From Branchipolynoe longqiensis (lineage: Eukaryota > Annelida > Polychaeta > Phyllodocida > Polynoidae), in NCBI GenBank assembly GCA_030323885.1, contig CM059187.1, positions 125,100,025 to 125,164,024 of the forward strand: a DNA stretch of 64,000 bases, given 5' to 3'. The translations under genes and the position numbers were made by a program. Under the pieces are notes generated by a model. That model made no database searches, had not been told where the DNA came from, and saw only the letters and a list, made by a program, of their open reading frames with translations. Shown here one piece after another: positions 10,652 to 22,250 of this stretch; within the stretch, counting starts at the first letter, position 1; every line of letters starts with the position of its first letter.

Positions 10652-10985
10652 ACCGAAGATTAAGAGAGCAAACCCTAAACAGAAAACCATGTCACTGTGG
10701 CAGCATTAAGGGCGGTTGATATATGGAACTCCCAACATCTCCCGACCAGCCACTGCAGGGACAAATAGTTTTGCGCCTGTCTTGACATGTTCTTGACAGT
10801 GTGAAACCTCTATTTGCTCCCCGAGAGAGTGCCGCTGGTAACTTGCAAAAGCCAGCAGCACTTCAACACTTTTGCAGGCAGCTTTCATGAAATATACAAC
10901 CACACAAAAAATGGAGAATGGCAGTCAAATAATGAAAGCAGTCTTTGTCGCATCGCGACCGACAGCATGATGATGACCCGTATGA
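10652..10985 (-). repeat. dispersed repeat, pair with 50462-50745
   Basis: This segment is near-identical in inverse orientation to 50462-50745. It can be read as a ~65-residue ORF in both copies (for example KAACKSVEVLLAFASYQRHS), but the substitutions I could read between copies (K/E, R/C, R/H, I/V) change the amino acid, so selection on that frame is not supported. It contains about 40 bp absent from the other copy near 10887-10930. Confidence 0.6.
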
Positions 10986-11975
10986 ATACAAAGTAAAGCT
11001 TGTTTTATTTAACGACACCTCGAGACCACATTGATTTTCATCATCAGCTATTGGACGTCAAACATATGGTCATTCTGACATATGTCTTTGGAGGGAACCC
11101 ACTGCCACCACATAGGATACTTGTATGAATACAATGTTTTTGTTAGTTGGGGTTTTGCATCCTAGAAATATCTGATGTCATATCGAACGGGGAATCTAAT
11201 GATGACCTTGACATCGCGCATGAAATTCACCGTGTAGTCACTTGAGAACATATAATTGCTTTCTCCTGAAAGATGTGGGTTATCGTACCTCTAATTGTAG
11301 GCAATGGATTTCATGACGTCATAGCAGCAATTGGAAAATAAAGCCTCATCAGTTCGAAAGCCGCTACCAATGGCAACAGTGCCTAGAGCACTCAAATGGA
11401 ATTAACCTTTGATAGTTTTCCCGGAAATTATTTAAATTAGTATCGTGTTCAACACCTGTTTAAGTACGTACTAGCAGTGTTATGGTAATTGAGCATTATC
11501 ATATTAGTGCTGTGGCAATAGACCTCTTCCAAATAGCAACTGTGCCTTCTATGTGGCAGACCCTATTTTAGTAAATGGAGTACCAAGTAATAGGTGACAA
11601 GCTACAAGTAACAAGTGGCAAAGAAAGGCATCATAGCTTGAACAAATTGTAATCTATTCTCAAAACTGACGGCACAGCCTTTCGCGCCATGTATCTATCA
11701 CGTGATTATTCATCGATAAATAGGAGATATACATATTTTAATTGTTATTGTTTATTTTAAATGAAAATAGCAATGATGTTAATTTGAAATAATTGTGAAC
11801 ACATGGTACACATGTGTGCAACTATGGACAGTTTGTGACGAATAAGGCTTATTGTGTTAAATAGTATATATGTCTTGAAATAGTTAAGTATTGTTTTATT
11901 TGAGTTCTTTATTATATTATTTATTTAAATGATATATATACATGTACAGTGAAACAAGTTGATGGTCTTTATTCA
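10986..11975. other. no recognisable gene; AT-rich unique sequence
   Basis: A diffuse AT-rich stretch without a credible ORF. A short segment at 11020-11110 (ATTTTCATCATCAGCTATTG) resembles decayed retroelement sequence, but I cannot assign it. Confidence 0.4.
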
Positions 11976-11994
11976 CAGTTCTTGCAATGGAAAC

Positions 11995-12540
11995 AGTGAC
12001 AGTGATGGTGATGGTGGTGATGACAGCGATGGTGATGGTGACAGTCATGATGACAGTGTTGATGACAACGCCAGTGACCAGTGATGCTGACAGTGATGGT
12101 GATGGTGCCAGTCATGATGACAACACCAGTAACCAGTGATAGTGATAGTGATGATAATGGTGATGACAGTGACTATGATGAGGACAGTGACGGTGACAGT
12201 GATAATGGCGATGACAGTGACAGTAATTTTAACAGTGATGATATTGATAATAGTGATGACAGTAATGCTGATGGTGACAGTGATGATAACAACACCTGTA
12301 ACCAGTGATGATGACAGTGGCAGTGATGACAATGGTGATGACAGTGACAGCGATGATGACAGTGATGGTGACAGTGATGACAATGGTTCATAACAGTGAC
12401 AGTGACTGTGACAGTGATAACAACGGTGATGACACTGATGGTGACGGTGATGGTGACAGTGATGATAATGGCGATGACAGTGATGGTGACAGTGATGATA
12501 ACGGTGATGACAGTGGCAATGATGGTAACGGTGACACCTG
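11995..12540. repeat. GTGATGACA-type microsatellite
   Basis: About 545 bp of irregular 3-, 6- and 9-bp repeats of GATGAC/GTGATG. All three frames are open, giving Asp/Ser-rich and Val/Thr-rich shadow ORFs on one strand and His-rich or Ile/Thr/Val-rich ones on the other. Confidence 0.95.
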
Positions 12541-12970
12541 ACGGTGGAGGCGGCTTCCTTATTGACAAACAAACCAGACCGCCGGGTAACTTCCGCGTCT
12601 TGCGGCGGGACAGCCCGGGGGTGTCACCGGACACCGGGCGGGTTAGCGCGGCGGGAGGTGACAGCGGGATCCCGTGGCCGGCAGGGTCGGGGTTGAGGCG
12701 GATAGAGTTGTCATTACCACCAGTAGATGAGTGGTGGCAACCGGCGGTTGATCAGCATCACGGCTGCAGCTGCTGTTTTATCTGACCTGGGAAGGGTGAA
12801 ATATTGATGGTTCCCCGGTTGCTGGGGGCAGAGCGATACGGCTTGAGAGGCGATTGATAGCTTTGATAGGGTCACCCGAGCAGCTCTGAGCAGCTCCTAG
12901 AGACCCGCTAATTCGCCAGCACCCTAGGCCGGTAGCGGGGCTCACTCCCCACAAACCCGCACCCCCCATG
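12535..12970. promoter_or_regulatory. unique CpG-rich island, possible regulatory DNA
   Basis: A non-repetitive GC-rich block between the GAT microsatellite and a C-rich stretch. It has many intact CpGs and no long ORF with convincing codon structure. A regulatory role is inferred only from composition and uniqueness. Confidence 0.25.
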
Positions 12971-13132
12971 GACGTCCTCCCAGCGTCAATCTACCCCCCC
13001 CCCTCCCCAAACACACACACCTCCCCGACTCTATTTGTGTTTTCATCATCTCCAACTCACGTGGGCCCCGTTGTACACACAATTTGCTGGCCATGTTTGT
13101 CCATCTTAGAGTTATCTGAGCGCACCCTTTCG

Positions 13133-13160
13133 GTATATATATATATATATATATATATAA

Positions 13161-13200
<40 letters not shown>

Positions 13201-13278
13201 CCAAATAGTGATGTATGTATATATATATATATGTATATATATATATGTATATATGTATACATACATATATATACATAT
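13133..13278. repeat. (TA)n / ATATGT microsatellite
   Basis: Compound TA and TATG repeats running up to the 5' edge of the following SINE. Confidence 0.9.
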
Positions 13279-13605
13279 ACCGGACGCGGTGGCTGAATCG
13301 GTAGAGCGCTTGGCCTCGCGTGCGGAAGTTCGAGAGTTCGAATCCTAGCCGAGTCAAACTAATGAGTTATAAAATTGATACTTGTCATCACCTCGGCTGA
13401 CGCTCGGCGATATTAGGATAGGGCAAGGATTGGTTGGTTCAGTGTCAGGATAATGTGACTGAGTAGAATATCATGTCATGGTGCTGGCGGCCTGGTCTGC
13501 CAGTGGGAAGCACTATAAAGTCACCATGAGTGTGCACTCTCACAAGTCGGTATCCGTCCTGATACGACCTTAGATGTTGCCAGGACGTAAAACTCCAACA
13601 ACCAA
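13279..13605 (+). repeat. tRNA-derived SINE, long tail
   Basis: Starts ACCGGACGCGGTGGCTGAAT, has B-box GAGTTCGAATCC, the full body and central domain, and ends GATGTTGCCAGGACGTAAAA. It is a second head subtype (GCGCTTGGCCTCGCGTGCGG) compared with the copies at 5066 and 31209. Confidence 0.9.
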
Positions 13606-13799
13606 CCATCCAGTGAGAGACTTGCTTCTACGACACCCCACGTTGGTTGCGAATTATCAGAGAACTGTGATTAGTGTGAATGCATAGATGCAATTTTGTG
13701 GGACATGGGTAACTAACTCTCTTTAAATAGTGATTTTTGTTCTTAGTGATACATGTATACATTTGTGTGTATGTGTTTTTATTAGTAATCCCACAGACC

Positions 13800-14220
13800 T
13801 GGGTAACCCGAGACAAGAGCGGGCGATCACAAGGCGCTGGTTGAGTGGCTTGGCGCTCTGCCGCTTGGGGGCAGCAGGGAGCGGGGGTTGCGGCGATGAA
13901 AGCGAGGCTACTGCTGTGTTGGTTATTGTGTTTTTTTTACACTGCCCGGCGCTGAGTGAGACAGAGCCCGGCGATACGAGATAGAGGCGCGGGGCAGGGT
14001 CCGTGCTGCGGGGGTTCGTCAGAGAAAGCCCCCCGACCGTCGGCCGGCGGAGGGGCAGGCAGACGGGGGCAGCGGGGCATTGTTGCTCATTGTTGGCGAG
14101 GGCATCAGATGTAGGATCCAGTGGGTGCGCATTCACCGGGCGGAGGGCGGCCCGCTAAGTCACAAAGCCGAACCGCGTCCTTTGTGTCGCCGCCGTCTGT
14201 GAAGCGGATCCACAACGCCA
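13800..14220. promoter_or_regulatory. unique GC-rich island with SOX/TCF-like motifs
   Basis: Non-repetitive sequence with CATTGTTGCTCATTGTTGG (two SOX-like ATTGTT cores, about 14079-14097) and CCTTTGTGT near 14178. ORFs here are Pro/Arg-rich and lack codon bias. An enhancer role is a weak inference. Confidence 0.25.
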
Positions 14221-14224
14221 ACAA

Positions 14225-14937
14225 ATGCCTCCCCCCTCCCCCCCTCCCCCCTCCCCTCCCCTTCAGTCCCCCGCTCCCCCCCCCCTCCCCTCCCCTTCAG
14301 TCCCCCGCTCCCCCCTCCCCCCCTTCCCTCCCCTTCTGTACCCCCTCCCTCCCTCCCCTGCTTCCTCTCCCCGCTTACAGCCCTCCTTTCCCATAACCCC
14401 CCCTCCTCCCCCCTCCGTCCCCCTACCTTCCTCCCTCCTCTCTTCCCCACCTCCCTCCCTCCTACCCCTCCATCCCTTCCCCCTCCCTCCCCACCTCCCT
14501 CTCCTCGCCTGCTTCCCTCCCCTTTCCTCTTCCCCTATCCCCTCCTTCCCCCTCCCATTTCTTGCCTTCCCTCCTGCCCCTTCCCCATCTCTCCCTCTTC
14601 CCTCCACACCTCCCGATCCCCCGCTTGCATCCTCATCATTCCCATTTCTCCCTCCTCCCCTCCACTCTCCTTCCCCCCCCCTCCCCCCTCCCCTGCCCCT
14701 CCCCTCCCTCCCCCCCCCTCTCCCTCCCCTCTCCCTCCCATCCCTTCTCCTTCCCCTTTCCCATCCCACCCTCTCCTCCCATCCCCTCCCCCTCCCCCTC
14801 CTCTCCCCTTCCCCTCCCCTCCCCCCCCCCCTTCTCTCCCCTACCCTCCCCCTCCCCTCCCCTCCCTCCCCTTCCCCTTCCCCTTCCCCCCCTTCCCATC
14901 CTCCTACACTCTCTCCCCGTCTTCCCCCTCACCCCAC
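14225..14937. repeat. long polypyrimidine (C/T) tract
   Basis: About 710 bp almost entirely of C and T on this strand, with irregular CCCCTCC units. The proline-rich 272-residue frame and its glycine/arginine-rich antisense are composition artefacts. It could adopt triplex (H-DNA) or i-motif/G4 structures. Confidence 0.95.
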
Positions 14938-15477
14938 TCGTCATGTCCATCAGTCGCTAATTAAGCGGTGCCGAAAAATACATACGATTTTTGTTTTCTT
15001 TAATTACATTTTTTTAAGCACGCACAATGCAATAATATATTAAAATCAAATCTGCATTTATCAACTTGAATAGTGTATTTTCAACTTGCGTTCAGCAAAG
15101 AAAAAAGAAGCGATACTTGTGTGTTTTGCTGCTGTTGTTTAATTTTATGGGTGGAGAAATGAAAGCTGACTATTGGGAAATTGTTACGCTAAGTAGTCCC
15201 ACGCACCCACGGGACTATATGGCCACAAGATTGCGCGTGCGCGTGGGGTTTGGGGTGGGGTGGGAGTCGGGGTGAGCGTGGTGAGAGGAGGTGGGGGTGG
15301 CCGTGCATGAGTGGGTTCCTCAGGTATAGCCATTCTGCCCAAGTCTCACGAGACCATCCGTCCCGCCCCTTTCGTCGGCAGTCTGCCGCCGCCCACAATT
15401 GTTTCTGTCACATCACAGATCCACATCAGATGTCATTCTACAGGCAGCCAGTTGTCTATATGGCCACGGTCGGTGCG

Positions 15478-15598
15478 CCTCGCCCCCCCCCCCCCCACCC
15501 CGCCCCGCCCCGCCTCCACCCCGCCCGCCCTGCTCCGCTCAGCCCCACTCCACCCGCCCAACCCCGCCCAGCCCCGCCCAGCCCCGACCCGCCCCTTC
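15478..15598. repeat. C-rich CCCCGCCC/CCCAG repeat
   Basis: Low-complexity C-rich DNA running into the truncated head of the next SINE. Confidence 0.8.
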
Positions 15599-15599
15599 C

Positions 15600-15893
15600 A
15601 TCAGTTGAGCGCCCGTCTCCCGTGTTGGTGGATCATGGGATTCGAACCCTGGTCGAGTCAAACCGATGACTTAAAAATTGGTACTTATCGCTTCCCTACC
15701 AGGCGTTTTGCATTATTAGGATATGGCTGCGGGTCAGGAAAATGTGACTGAGTGGGGTATCAGGTCATGGTGCTAGTAGCCTGGTTTCCCAGTGGGGCAG
15801 CACTATAAAGTCACCATGAGTGCACACTGTCACAAGTCGATACCCGTCCTATATGACCTTAGATGTTGCCAGGAAGTAAAACTCCAACAATCA
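15600..15893 (+). repeat. tRNA-derived SINE, head truncated
   Basis: Begins within the head (GAGCGCCCGTCTCCCGTGTT), retains B-box ATTCGAACCC, the central domain and the tail GATGTTGCCAGGAAGTAAAA. The A-box region was replaced by the C-rich repeat. Confidence 0.85.
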
Positions 15894-15989
15894 ACCATCC
15901 CAGCCCCGTCCCGCCACACGCCGCATTTACCCCCCCCCCCCCACCCACCCCCGTCACGACCCCTTGTCTCCCCCGCTCTCCCTCTACAT

Positions 15990-16078
15990 GTCTGTCTGTT
16001 TGTCCGTCCATCTCTCTCTCTCTCCTCTCTCTCTCATTCTCTCGCTCGCTGTCTCTCTCTCTGTCTCTCACACACACG
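15990..16078. repeat. (CT)n-rich microsatellite
   Basis: TCTCTC/TGTCTGT repeats ending in CACACACA. Confidence 0.9.
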
Positions 16079-16656
16079 CTAACCCCAGCGGCGACCTTCG
16101 GGGAATGAATACCTTCCGCGCGATTTGCTCTTTATTTCACCAAGACGATCGATTTGTCCCTCCCCACCTCCGCCCCCACGCCCCCTCCACGACCCCCTGC
16201 CCCCTTGCCCCCTTAAAACTCCTTCTTCCACACAGCACCCCCCCCCCCCCCCCCCCGTCACCAAACGCGTATCCTCTGATGACCCATAGGTGCGCATTGG
16301 TCTGCTTCAATAGAAACATGTCAAACATTTATTGTCAGTTCTCTGCAAGAGCAGAAGAGCCGACTGTAATTCTCTGCAAAGTGAGTCGAGAAACTTATTT
16401 TTCTCTTTTGAGACATTTTAAGACATTTTTATTCACAATTTCCATACCCAGTACACAAACATAAAATTAACCTGTTGACAATAATATAAATTATAGGAAC
16501 AGTGTAAACATTAATGGTTGTATTCCCAGTGCCTCTTTCTTTAAACTTTTTTTTTTTTTTTAACCAGAGAACAGATTTGGCGTAAAACGGATGTTTCCCC
16601 CTTTAATTGATTAAACCCTTTGTTCAACGAAGCAGTGTTCAGGTTATTTGTAAATA

Positions 16657-16849
16657 CAGTAAACCCTATCTAACCGACCACATCCACAGATTGCCCACTT
16701 CCCTATATCGATCACTTTATTTGGGTCCCCAACGATCGCCCATACAATACTATTGTAATGCTAAAGAAAATCTCCCTAAACTGACCACCTCTCTAAATGA
16801 ACCATTTAAAGTTGATCCCATGGTTGGCCGATTTTGAGAGTTTTTACTG
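16657..16849. mobile_element. pogo/Tigger-like MITE
   Basis: A 193-bp element: left end CAGTAAACCCTATCTAACCG, right end GAGAGTTTTTACTG, with TA on both sides (16655-16656, 16850-16851). Copies are at 22437-22618 and 29992-30173, with a fragment near 61504. CAGT termini and TA duplication fit pogo/Tigger; no transposase is present. Confidence 0.8.
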
Positions 16850-16867
16850 TAGTGGTAACCATCGACC

Positions 16868-17250
16868 CCTCCGCACCAGCACCAGCAGCACCACACACCA
16901 GCACCACCAGCACCTCCCCCCCCCCCCACACACAACCCCCTACACCACCCCACCTCACCACCACCACACACCACTACCACAAACCCCCACCACACACACC
17001 ACCACCACCACACACACCACCACCACACGCCACCACCACCACGCCCCCACCTCACCACCACCACACACACCACCACCACCACCACAAACCACCACCACAC
17101 ACACCACCACCACCACCACACACCACCACCTCACCACACACCACCACACACCACCACCCACCACCACACACCACCCCTACCTCACCACCTCACCACCTCA
17201 CCACCTCACCACCCCACCACCCCACCACCCCACCACCCCACCACCAATAC
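16868..17250. repeat. (CCA)n / CCACCACACA microsatellite
   Basis: About 380 bp of CAC/CCA repeats. The long Thr/His/Pro ORFs in this block are artefacts. Confidence 0.95.
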
Positions 17251-17438
17251 GCGCATGGTGCACTGCTGTTCACCTCGGGCTTTCCTGTCCTATTCTCTAA
17301 CTGATCCTCACATGTTTGCTGCGTTATCAATGCGGAACCACTCTTTGTGCCCGTGTAACAACCATCGTATGCGTGTCTGGCTTACACCTGCGTATTAATG
17401 AGGTAGTCGAAAGTTGCACCGAGCATACCTGTTGACAA

Positions 17439-17440
<2 letters not shown>

Positions 17441-17479
<39 letters not shown>
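17441..17479. repeat. (TA)n microsatellite
   Basis: Pure TA directly before a SINE head. Confidence 0.95.
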
Positions 17480-17482
<3 letters not shown>

Positions 17483-17593
17483 CGAACGAGGTGGTCGAAT
17501 CGGTAGAGCGCAGGCTTCCCGTGCCGAAGGTTGGGAGTTTCAATCACAGCCGAGTCAAAGCAGTGACTTATAAAATTGAAACTTGTTGCAACC

Positions 17594-18001
17594 TAGATAA
17601 AGGATTCACCCGGTACTTGTAGTACACGGGTGAAGGACAACGTAGTCTAAATACTGGGGATAATAGGATTAGTATGGAACATGAACTAGAAACTGTGGCT
17701 CCAGTATCAAATGGCTACTTATATCGGCACAGATTTGGTGAAATGGGAGAGAATGCAAAAAGACAAGATGGCGGCTGCAGAACGCCGTCGATTTCACTTT
17801 TAAATCTTATTAAACTAGATATTATATTATATTTTTCAACTCAAAGGTAGCGGGGTATCAATAAGATATATGTAAAGAATAATTATTGCTTCTTAGATTG
17901 TAAAATTAGGATCTCAATTCTTTGACCCGCATTTTCGACAGCTTTTACCTAGGGTTGGTTTGCACCCCTACTGCAGCAGTATGGGGTGAATCTTGTATCT
18001 A
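17594..18001 (+). mobile_element. 9-bp-TSD MITE, copy 1
   Basis: A 408-bp element with TIR TAGATAAAGGATTCACCC, flanked by perfect 9-bp duplications GTTGCAACC (17585-17593, 18002-18010). Nine-base duplications are characteristic of Mutator-like elements; the superfamily is inferred. It contains AAGATGGCGGC (17765-17775), a match to the YY1 consensus. A frame ending STQR-stop is open in the middle but differs from copy 2 mainly by amino-acid changes. Confidence 0.9.
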
Positions 18002-18017
18002 GTTGCAACCTAGCCTT

Positions 18018-18431
18018 TAGATAAAAGATTCACCCGGTAATTGTAGTCATGGGTGAAGGAAAACCTGGTGTAAATACAGGCGAAAATAGGGTTAGTATGG
18101 AACATGAACTAGAAACTGTGGCTCCAGTATCAAAAGGCTACCCATATAGGCACAGAGTTGGTGAAATGGGAGAGAATGCAAAAAGACAAGATGGCGGTGC
18201 TAGAACGCTGTCGATTTCAATTTTAAATCGTATTAAACTAGCTATTTTATTATATTTTCCAACTCAAAGGTAGCGGGTAAATATGAAGACATCTACAAAG
18301 AATAAATGTTGCTTCTTAGATTGTGAAATTAGGCTCTCATTTCATTAACCCGCTTTTTCGACCATTTTTTATATAGGGTTGGTATTCACCCATGTACTGC
18401 GACTGCGAGTACTGGGTGGATCCTTTATCTT
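18018..18431 (+). mobile_element. 9-bp-TSD family, copy 2 (no TSD)
   Basis: A 414-bp copy with TIR TAGATAAAAGATTCACCC and right end ATCCTTTATCTT. The flanking nonamers (CCTAGCCTT and GTGCTCGGC) do not match, so this copy either lost its duplication or arose by recombination. It has AAGATGGCGGT at 18188-18198. Confidence 0.85.
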
Positions 18432-19067
18432 GTGCTCGGCATTGATAGGATAGGATAAGGACTGGTTAGCATAGAATTAGGATAATGTGACTGTGTGGGA
18501 TATTGGGTCATGGTGCCGGTGGCATGGTCCCCAACTGGGGCAGCACTATAAAGTCGCCATAAGTGCACAGTGTCACAAGTCGGTACCCGTCCTGATATGA
18601 CTTTAGATGTTGCGAGGACGTAAACAAAACAAAATAACTATCTGTATTACACCCCTTCCCCAATTCCGTAATTGGGGAGAATTTATCCAAACAAATTATA
18701 CATTGAAAAAGAAATGCAGCACACGGTATAACTTATTCTATATACCTTTTGTGTAAATAACCCTGAATTGACTTATTCAGCAGAATAAACATATTTAGCA
18801 CCAACAAAAATTGGTTTAAGTTTACATAATATTTGTCTTGAGGGGTGGGAGGGGTCGTTTATGAAAAATGTTTCACAATCAACATACTATCTAGACTACG
18901 TGTCCACACTCCTTATTTGGCGAATATAGTTATTGTTGAAGGCGTATTGGCAGTATGTGCTCAATGGACTTGATATGTGCACTTTCACTGGATCTAATTG
19001 TGTATAATTGCGCCGCGTTAATAGATGACTCAGCTGAGTGGCAGTCATGAATCGGACTAAATACTAA

Positions 19068-19765
19068 AAGCCCTGTCACATTATGACGCATCTTGCAAGC
19101 GCGAGTCGAACACGTAAAATCACTTTTTTACATCAAGAAGCATCTAACTTTTCGGCGCAGGGGGCAAAATTGGACGTAATTATACCATATACATAGCGTA
19201 TGGCCAACATATGACAAACATATGGCTAACGTGCCTCCCAGCGAAAAATGCTCAAATTACGCTCACGGTACGTTCGCAGAATGCCGGTGAATGTTATATA
19301 CGTTATTCGATCGCCATAACTATGCCTCATATGTTACATACGTCACGACACGCTGGAGAAAGGCTAAACATACGTTAAGCATATGTTAGATGTACGTTAT
19401 CCATACGTTGTCAGTACACGGACTGTATGTTCCCACTGTCTTTAACGTAGGTCAATGTAGTGCAATGTATTGAACATTTGTCTAACCTACATCTAACGTA
19501 GTCTAATGTATGCCTAGCGTATACATAGCATACGGCCAACATAAAATACACACATTGTCGAATGTTGTTGTACGTCGAAAGTTTTGTGCATGCACAAAAC
19601 TTTGCCGACCCCCTGACATGTAATGCCATATCTCGACGAATGTCGATGTACATTGATGTATACTCATAATGACGTATAACTTATAGTGATGTATCCTGAG
19701 GTAGCAGCCAAAAATCACATAAGTCGGCGTATGTTGGCACGATGCGTCGTAATGTGACAGCCACT
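19068..19765. mobile_element. Harbinger-type MITE, copy f
   Basis: A 698-bp element, TIR AAGCCCTGTCACATTATGAC, with TAA duplications (19065-19067, 19766-19768). It carries a perfect 26-bp palindrome with arms AAAGTTTTGTGCA centred at 19590/19591, 175 bp from the right end. The interior is made of degenerate TACGTTA/CATACG units. Confidence 0.88.
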
Positions 19766-20339
19766 TAACGGAATAGACTCTGAAATGCCTAAGGGGCAAC
19801 GCGGGTGCGTGAGCATAATATAGACGGGTCACTATATGATTAATAATGCCCTTACCCCAAAACAATTGCAAGAAATTGTTTTATTGTTTTAAATATATGG
19901 GGGGCGGAGGGGGGGGGGGTCATACTCTAACCCAGAAAAAAAGTCTTAAAACATCCGACCACGGGAAGGGGTTTAATTAGCATGAATTCAAAATGGCCAC
20001 AATAGGAGTGGGCTGGGAAATGTAGGTGTTGGTGTGTATATATGTGAATATATATATATATGTGTGAATATTGTAAATTATATATATATATATATATATA
20101 TCCGAAAGCTTGTTGTGATATGAAATGCTTCTTCGAAACTTCTCTTCTTCAATTATAAAGCATTAACAATTAAAAAGAAAGAAAAAAATACCGTCCTGGT
20201 AATTCAACTCCTGTTGGTTGAAAATGATAAATGAGCGATTCGCAAATGGCATGCGCACACATCAGGACAAGAAGTTTTGCGGACAGTACAACTGTCCCCC
20301 CCCCCCCACACTCACACACACACACACACAAACCACAGC

Positions 20340-20580
20340 CGAGTGAGTACACATTGCATGTGCCTGTTGGACTGGCTGCTCGCTTCAAAGCCTCAGCTGG
20401 CCCCTGGCCGGCTTCACGTGAGGCCGACATGAAAGTTTTGCCGCCAGTGAAGTTCGCCTCCTTGTCCTTGTCCTTGTCCGCCCGACGCGCCTGCCACCTG
20501 TCGGCGCCGCTCAGAACTAAAAGTGGTGCAAAGAGCTGCTCTTTCACTGCACGCGTGTGTGCGTGATGGGTCGTTTCCGC
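20340..20580. promoter_or_regulatory. unique GC-rich island
   Basis: Non-repetitive sequence with open frames on both strands. A small CTTGTC repeat is at 20461-20480. I cannot decide between an exon fragment and regulatory DNA. Confidence 0.2.
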
Positions 20581-20991
20581 CAGAAGTGGTTAACGCGGCG
20601 AGAATTACAGCTGATGGTGTGAAGTGAGGGCAGGTGGGTGGGTGGGTGGCTGGAATGGGGGGGGGGGGGGGGGGGGGGAGTACCAAGTGGAATAATGCGC
20701 TGACCACGTGACTTGCATATTTTGAACTGGACACTCGTTGTTGTTTGTAATGGTGCAGTCACACTACGACGTAATGGCCAACGTGACTCCGACGTGGGTG
20801 ACTTTTCGTCATTACATTGGGTCACGTTAAAGTCACGTTACAGTCACGTTAAGTTCTCATCAGATCACGTTCACTCTCATCGGCTCTCGTCACCTCTCGT
20901 CGGAGGATGTCGAGGTTTTGGACATGTTGAAAAAACTTTGATGTAGCTCGACGAGTTGATAAGACGTTCGCATCATGTTATGGTCATGTTA

Positions 20992-21583
20992 TGGGCCTGT
21001 CACACTACGACGCTTCTCTCGGCGACCCGTCAGCGTTGAAAGTACTATCTTGCGCGTCGAGAAACGTCAAACTTTTCGGCGGTTTGGGGGAAAAGATCGG
21101 CGTCAGCACGGCGAGTTATGCGCGCGCGGCCAACGTGTGTCGACGCGCTGGGGAAAAAAAAAAAAAAGTTTGGCGCGACGTCTTCATTTAACCTTAAATG
21201 TTGCTAGGGCGTAAAACAAAAACGGCCCAGTTTGCGCAACGCGTGAGCAACGACCCTCCCGCGCGCGCGCGCCGTCTTCCTAGCGTTCCCAGAACGTTAT
21301 TCCGGCGCGTCCAACGCAGCGCGACGCGCGCCTAACGTCCTTACCCATATATTTGCGCGCGCTGGCGGTCGTTGGGTTGTTTTTGACATGTTGAAAACCT
21401 TGGGCGATAGGGAACGCGCGCCGGCGTTTCGCGCCGACCATCAACGTCAAAGATAATGTACCGACGTGTACCGACGCGCGCATAACGCGCCCCCAGCGCG
21501 TCTCGATATTTCACTAATTATCGCCCAAAAACACCACACGTTGACGGGTCGCCGGCGAGAAGCGTCGTAGTGTGACAGCCCCA
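20992..21583. mobile_element. Harbinger-type MITE nested in copy g
   Basis: A 592-bp element, TIR TGGGCCTGTCACACTACGAC, with TTA at 20989-20991 and 21584-21586. It closely resembles copy c at 2242. It has a SINE-tail-like segment at 21191-21220 and a palindrome core centred at 21388/21389, 195 bp from the right end, the same distance as in copy c. Confidence 0.9.
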
Positions 21584-21837
21584 TTAGGCTCTCATTATGA
21601 CCACGTCATCTACGTCAGGTCAACGTCGCCTCATGTCCACGCTGTCGTCATCGACGTCATTCATGATCATCTAGTGTGGCTGTAACGTCATTGACGTCTT
21701 GAGAACGTTTTTGAACGTGGTCGGAATGTCATCTGAACGTCGTCTAAACGTTTTTTAACGTGGTCAGAACGTCATCTGAACGTCGTATGAACGTTGTCTG
21801 AACGTGGTCTGAACGTTTGTGAACGTGGTCTGAACGT

Positions 21838-22250
21838 GTGTCTGTGTGTGTGTCTGAGTGTGTCTGTGTGTGTCTGTGTGTGTCTGTGTGTGTCTGTCTG
21901 TGTGTGTGTATGTGTGTATGTGTGTGTGTCTGTGTGTGTGTTTGTGTGTGTCTGTGTGTGTGTCTGGGTGTATCTGTGTGTGTGTCTGTGTGTGTCTGTG
22001 TGTCTGTCTGTGTGTGTGTCTGTGTGTGTATGTGTGTATGTGTGTGTGTTTGTCTGTGTGTCTGTATGTGGGTCTGTCTGTGTCTGTGTGTCTGTCTGTA
22101 TGTATGTCTGTGTCTGTGTCAGTGTCTGTGTCTCTCTGTCTCTCTGTCTCTCCGTCTGTCCGTCCGTCCGTCCGTCTGTCCGTCCGTCCCTCCGTCCCTC
22201 CGTCTGTCTGTATGTCCGTCTGTCTGTCTCTCTGTCTGTCTGTCCGCCAT
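21838..22250. repeat. TCTGTGTG / TCCGTC microsatellite
   Basis: About 410 bp of TCTGTGTGTG repeats grading into CCGT units inside MITE copy g. It yields long Cys/Val or Thr/His shadow ORFs in all frames. Confidence 0.95.

Larger units (their letters stand above)
17480..18625 (+). repeat. tRNA-derived SINE split by two MITEs
   Basis: The head and early body occupy 17480-17593 (GGTGGTCGAATCGGTAGAGC, GTTGCAACC). The SINE resumes at 18432 (GTGCTCGGCATTGATAGG) and ends near 18625 (GATGTTGCGAGGACGTAAAC). The intervening 838 bp are two copies of the 9-bp-TSD element separated by 16 bp that include one duplicated GTTGCAACC. Confidence 0.85.

Noticed and set aside
10706..10903. 65-residue ORF also present at 50476-50703
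   Set aside because: The differences I read between the two copies are nonsynonymous, so I annotate the pair as a repeat, not a gene.
12045..12634. ORFs of Asp/Ser, His or Ile/Thr/Val repeats
   Set aside because: GAT/GAC microsatellite translation.
14225..15043. 272-residue proline-rich ORF and Gly/Arg-rich antisense ORFs
   Set aside because: Pure polypyrimidine low-complexity sequence explains the open frames.
16750..17304. Thr/His/Pro and Val/Trp/Cys ORFs
   Set aside because: CCA/CAC repeat translation.
18049..18273. 74-residue ORF shared by the 9-bp-TSD elements
   Set aside because: Copies 1 and 2 differ mostly by amino-acid changes; DNA-level conservation of one block, not a protein, explains the similarity.
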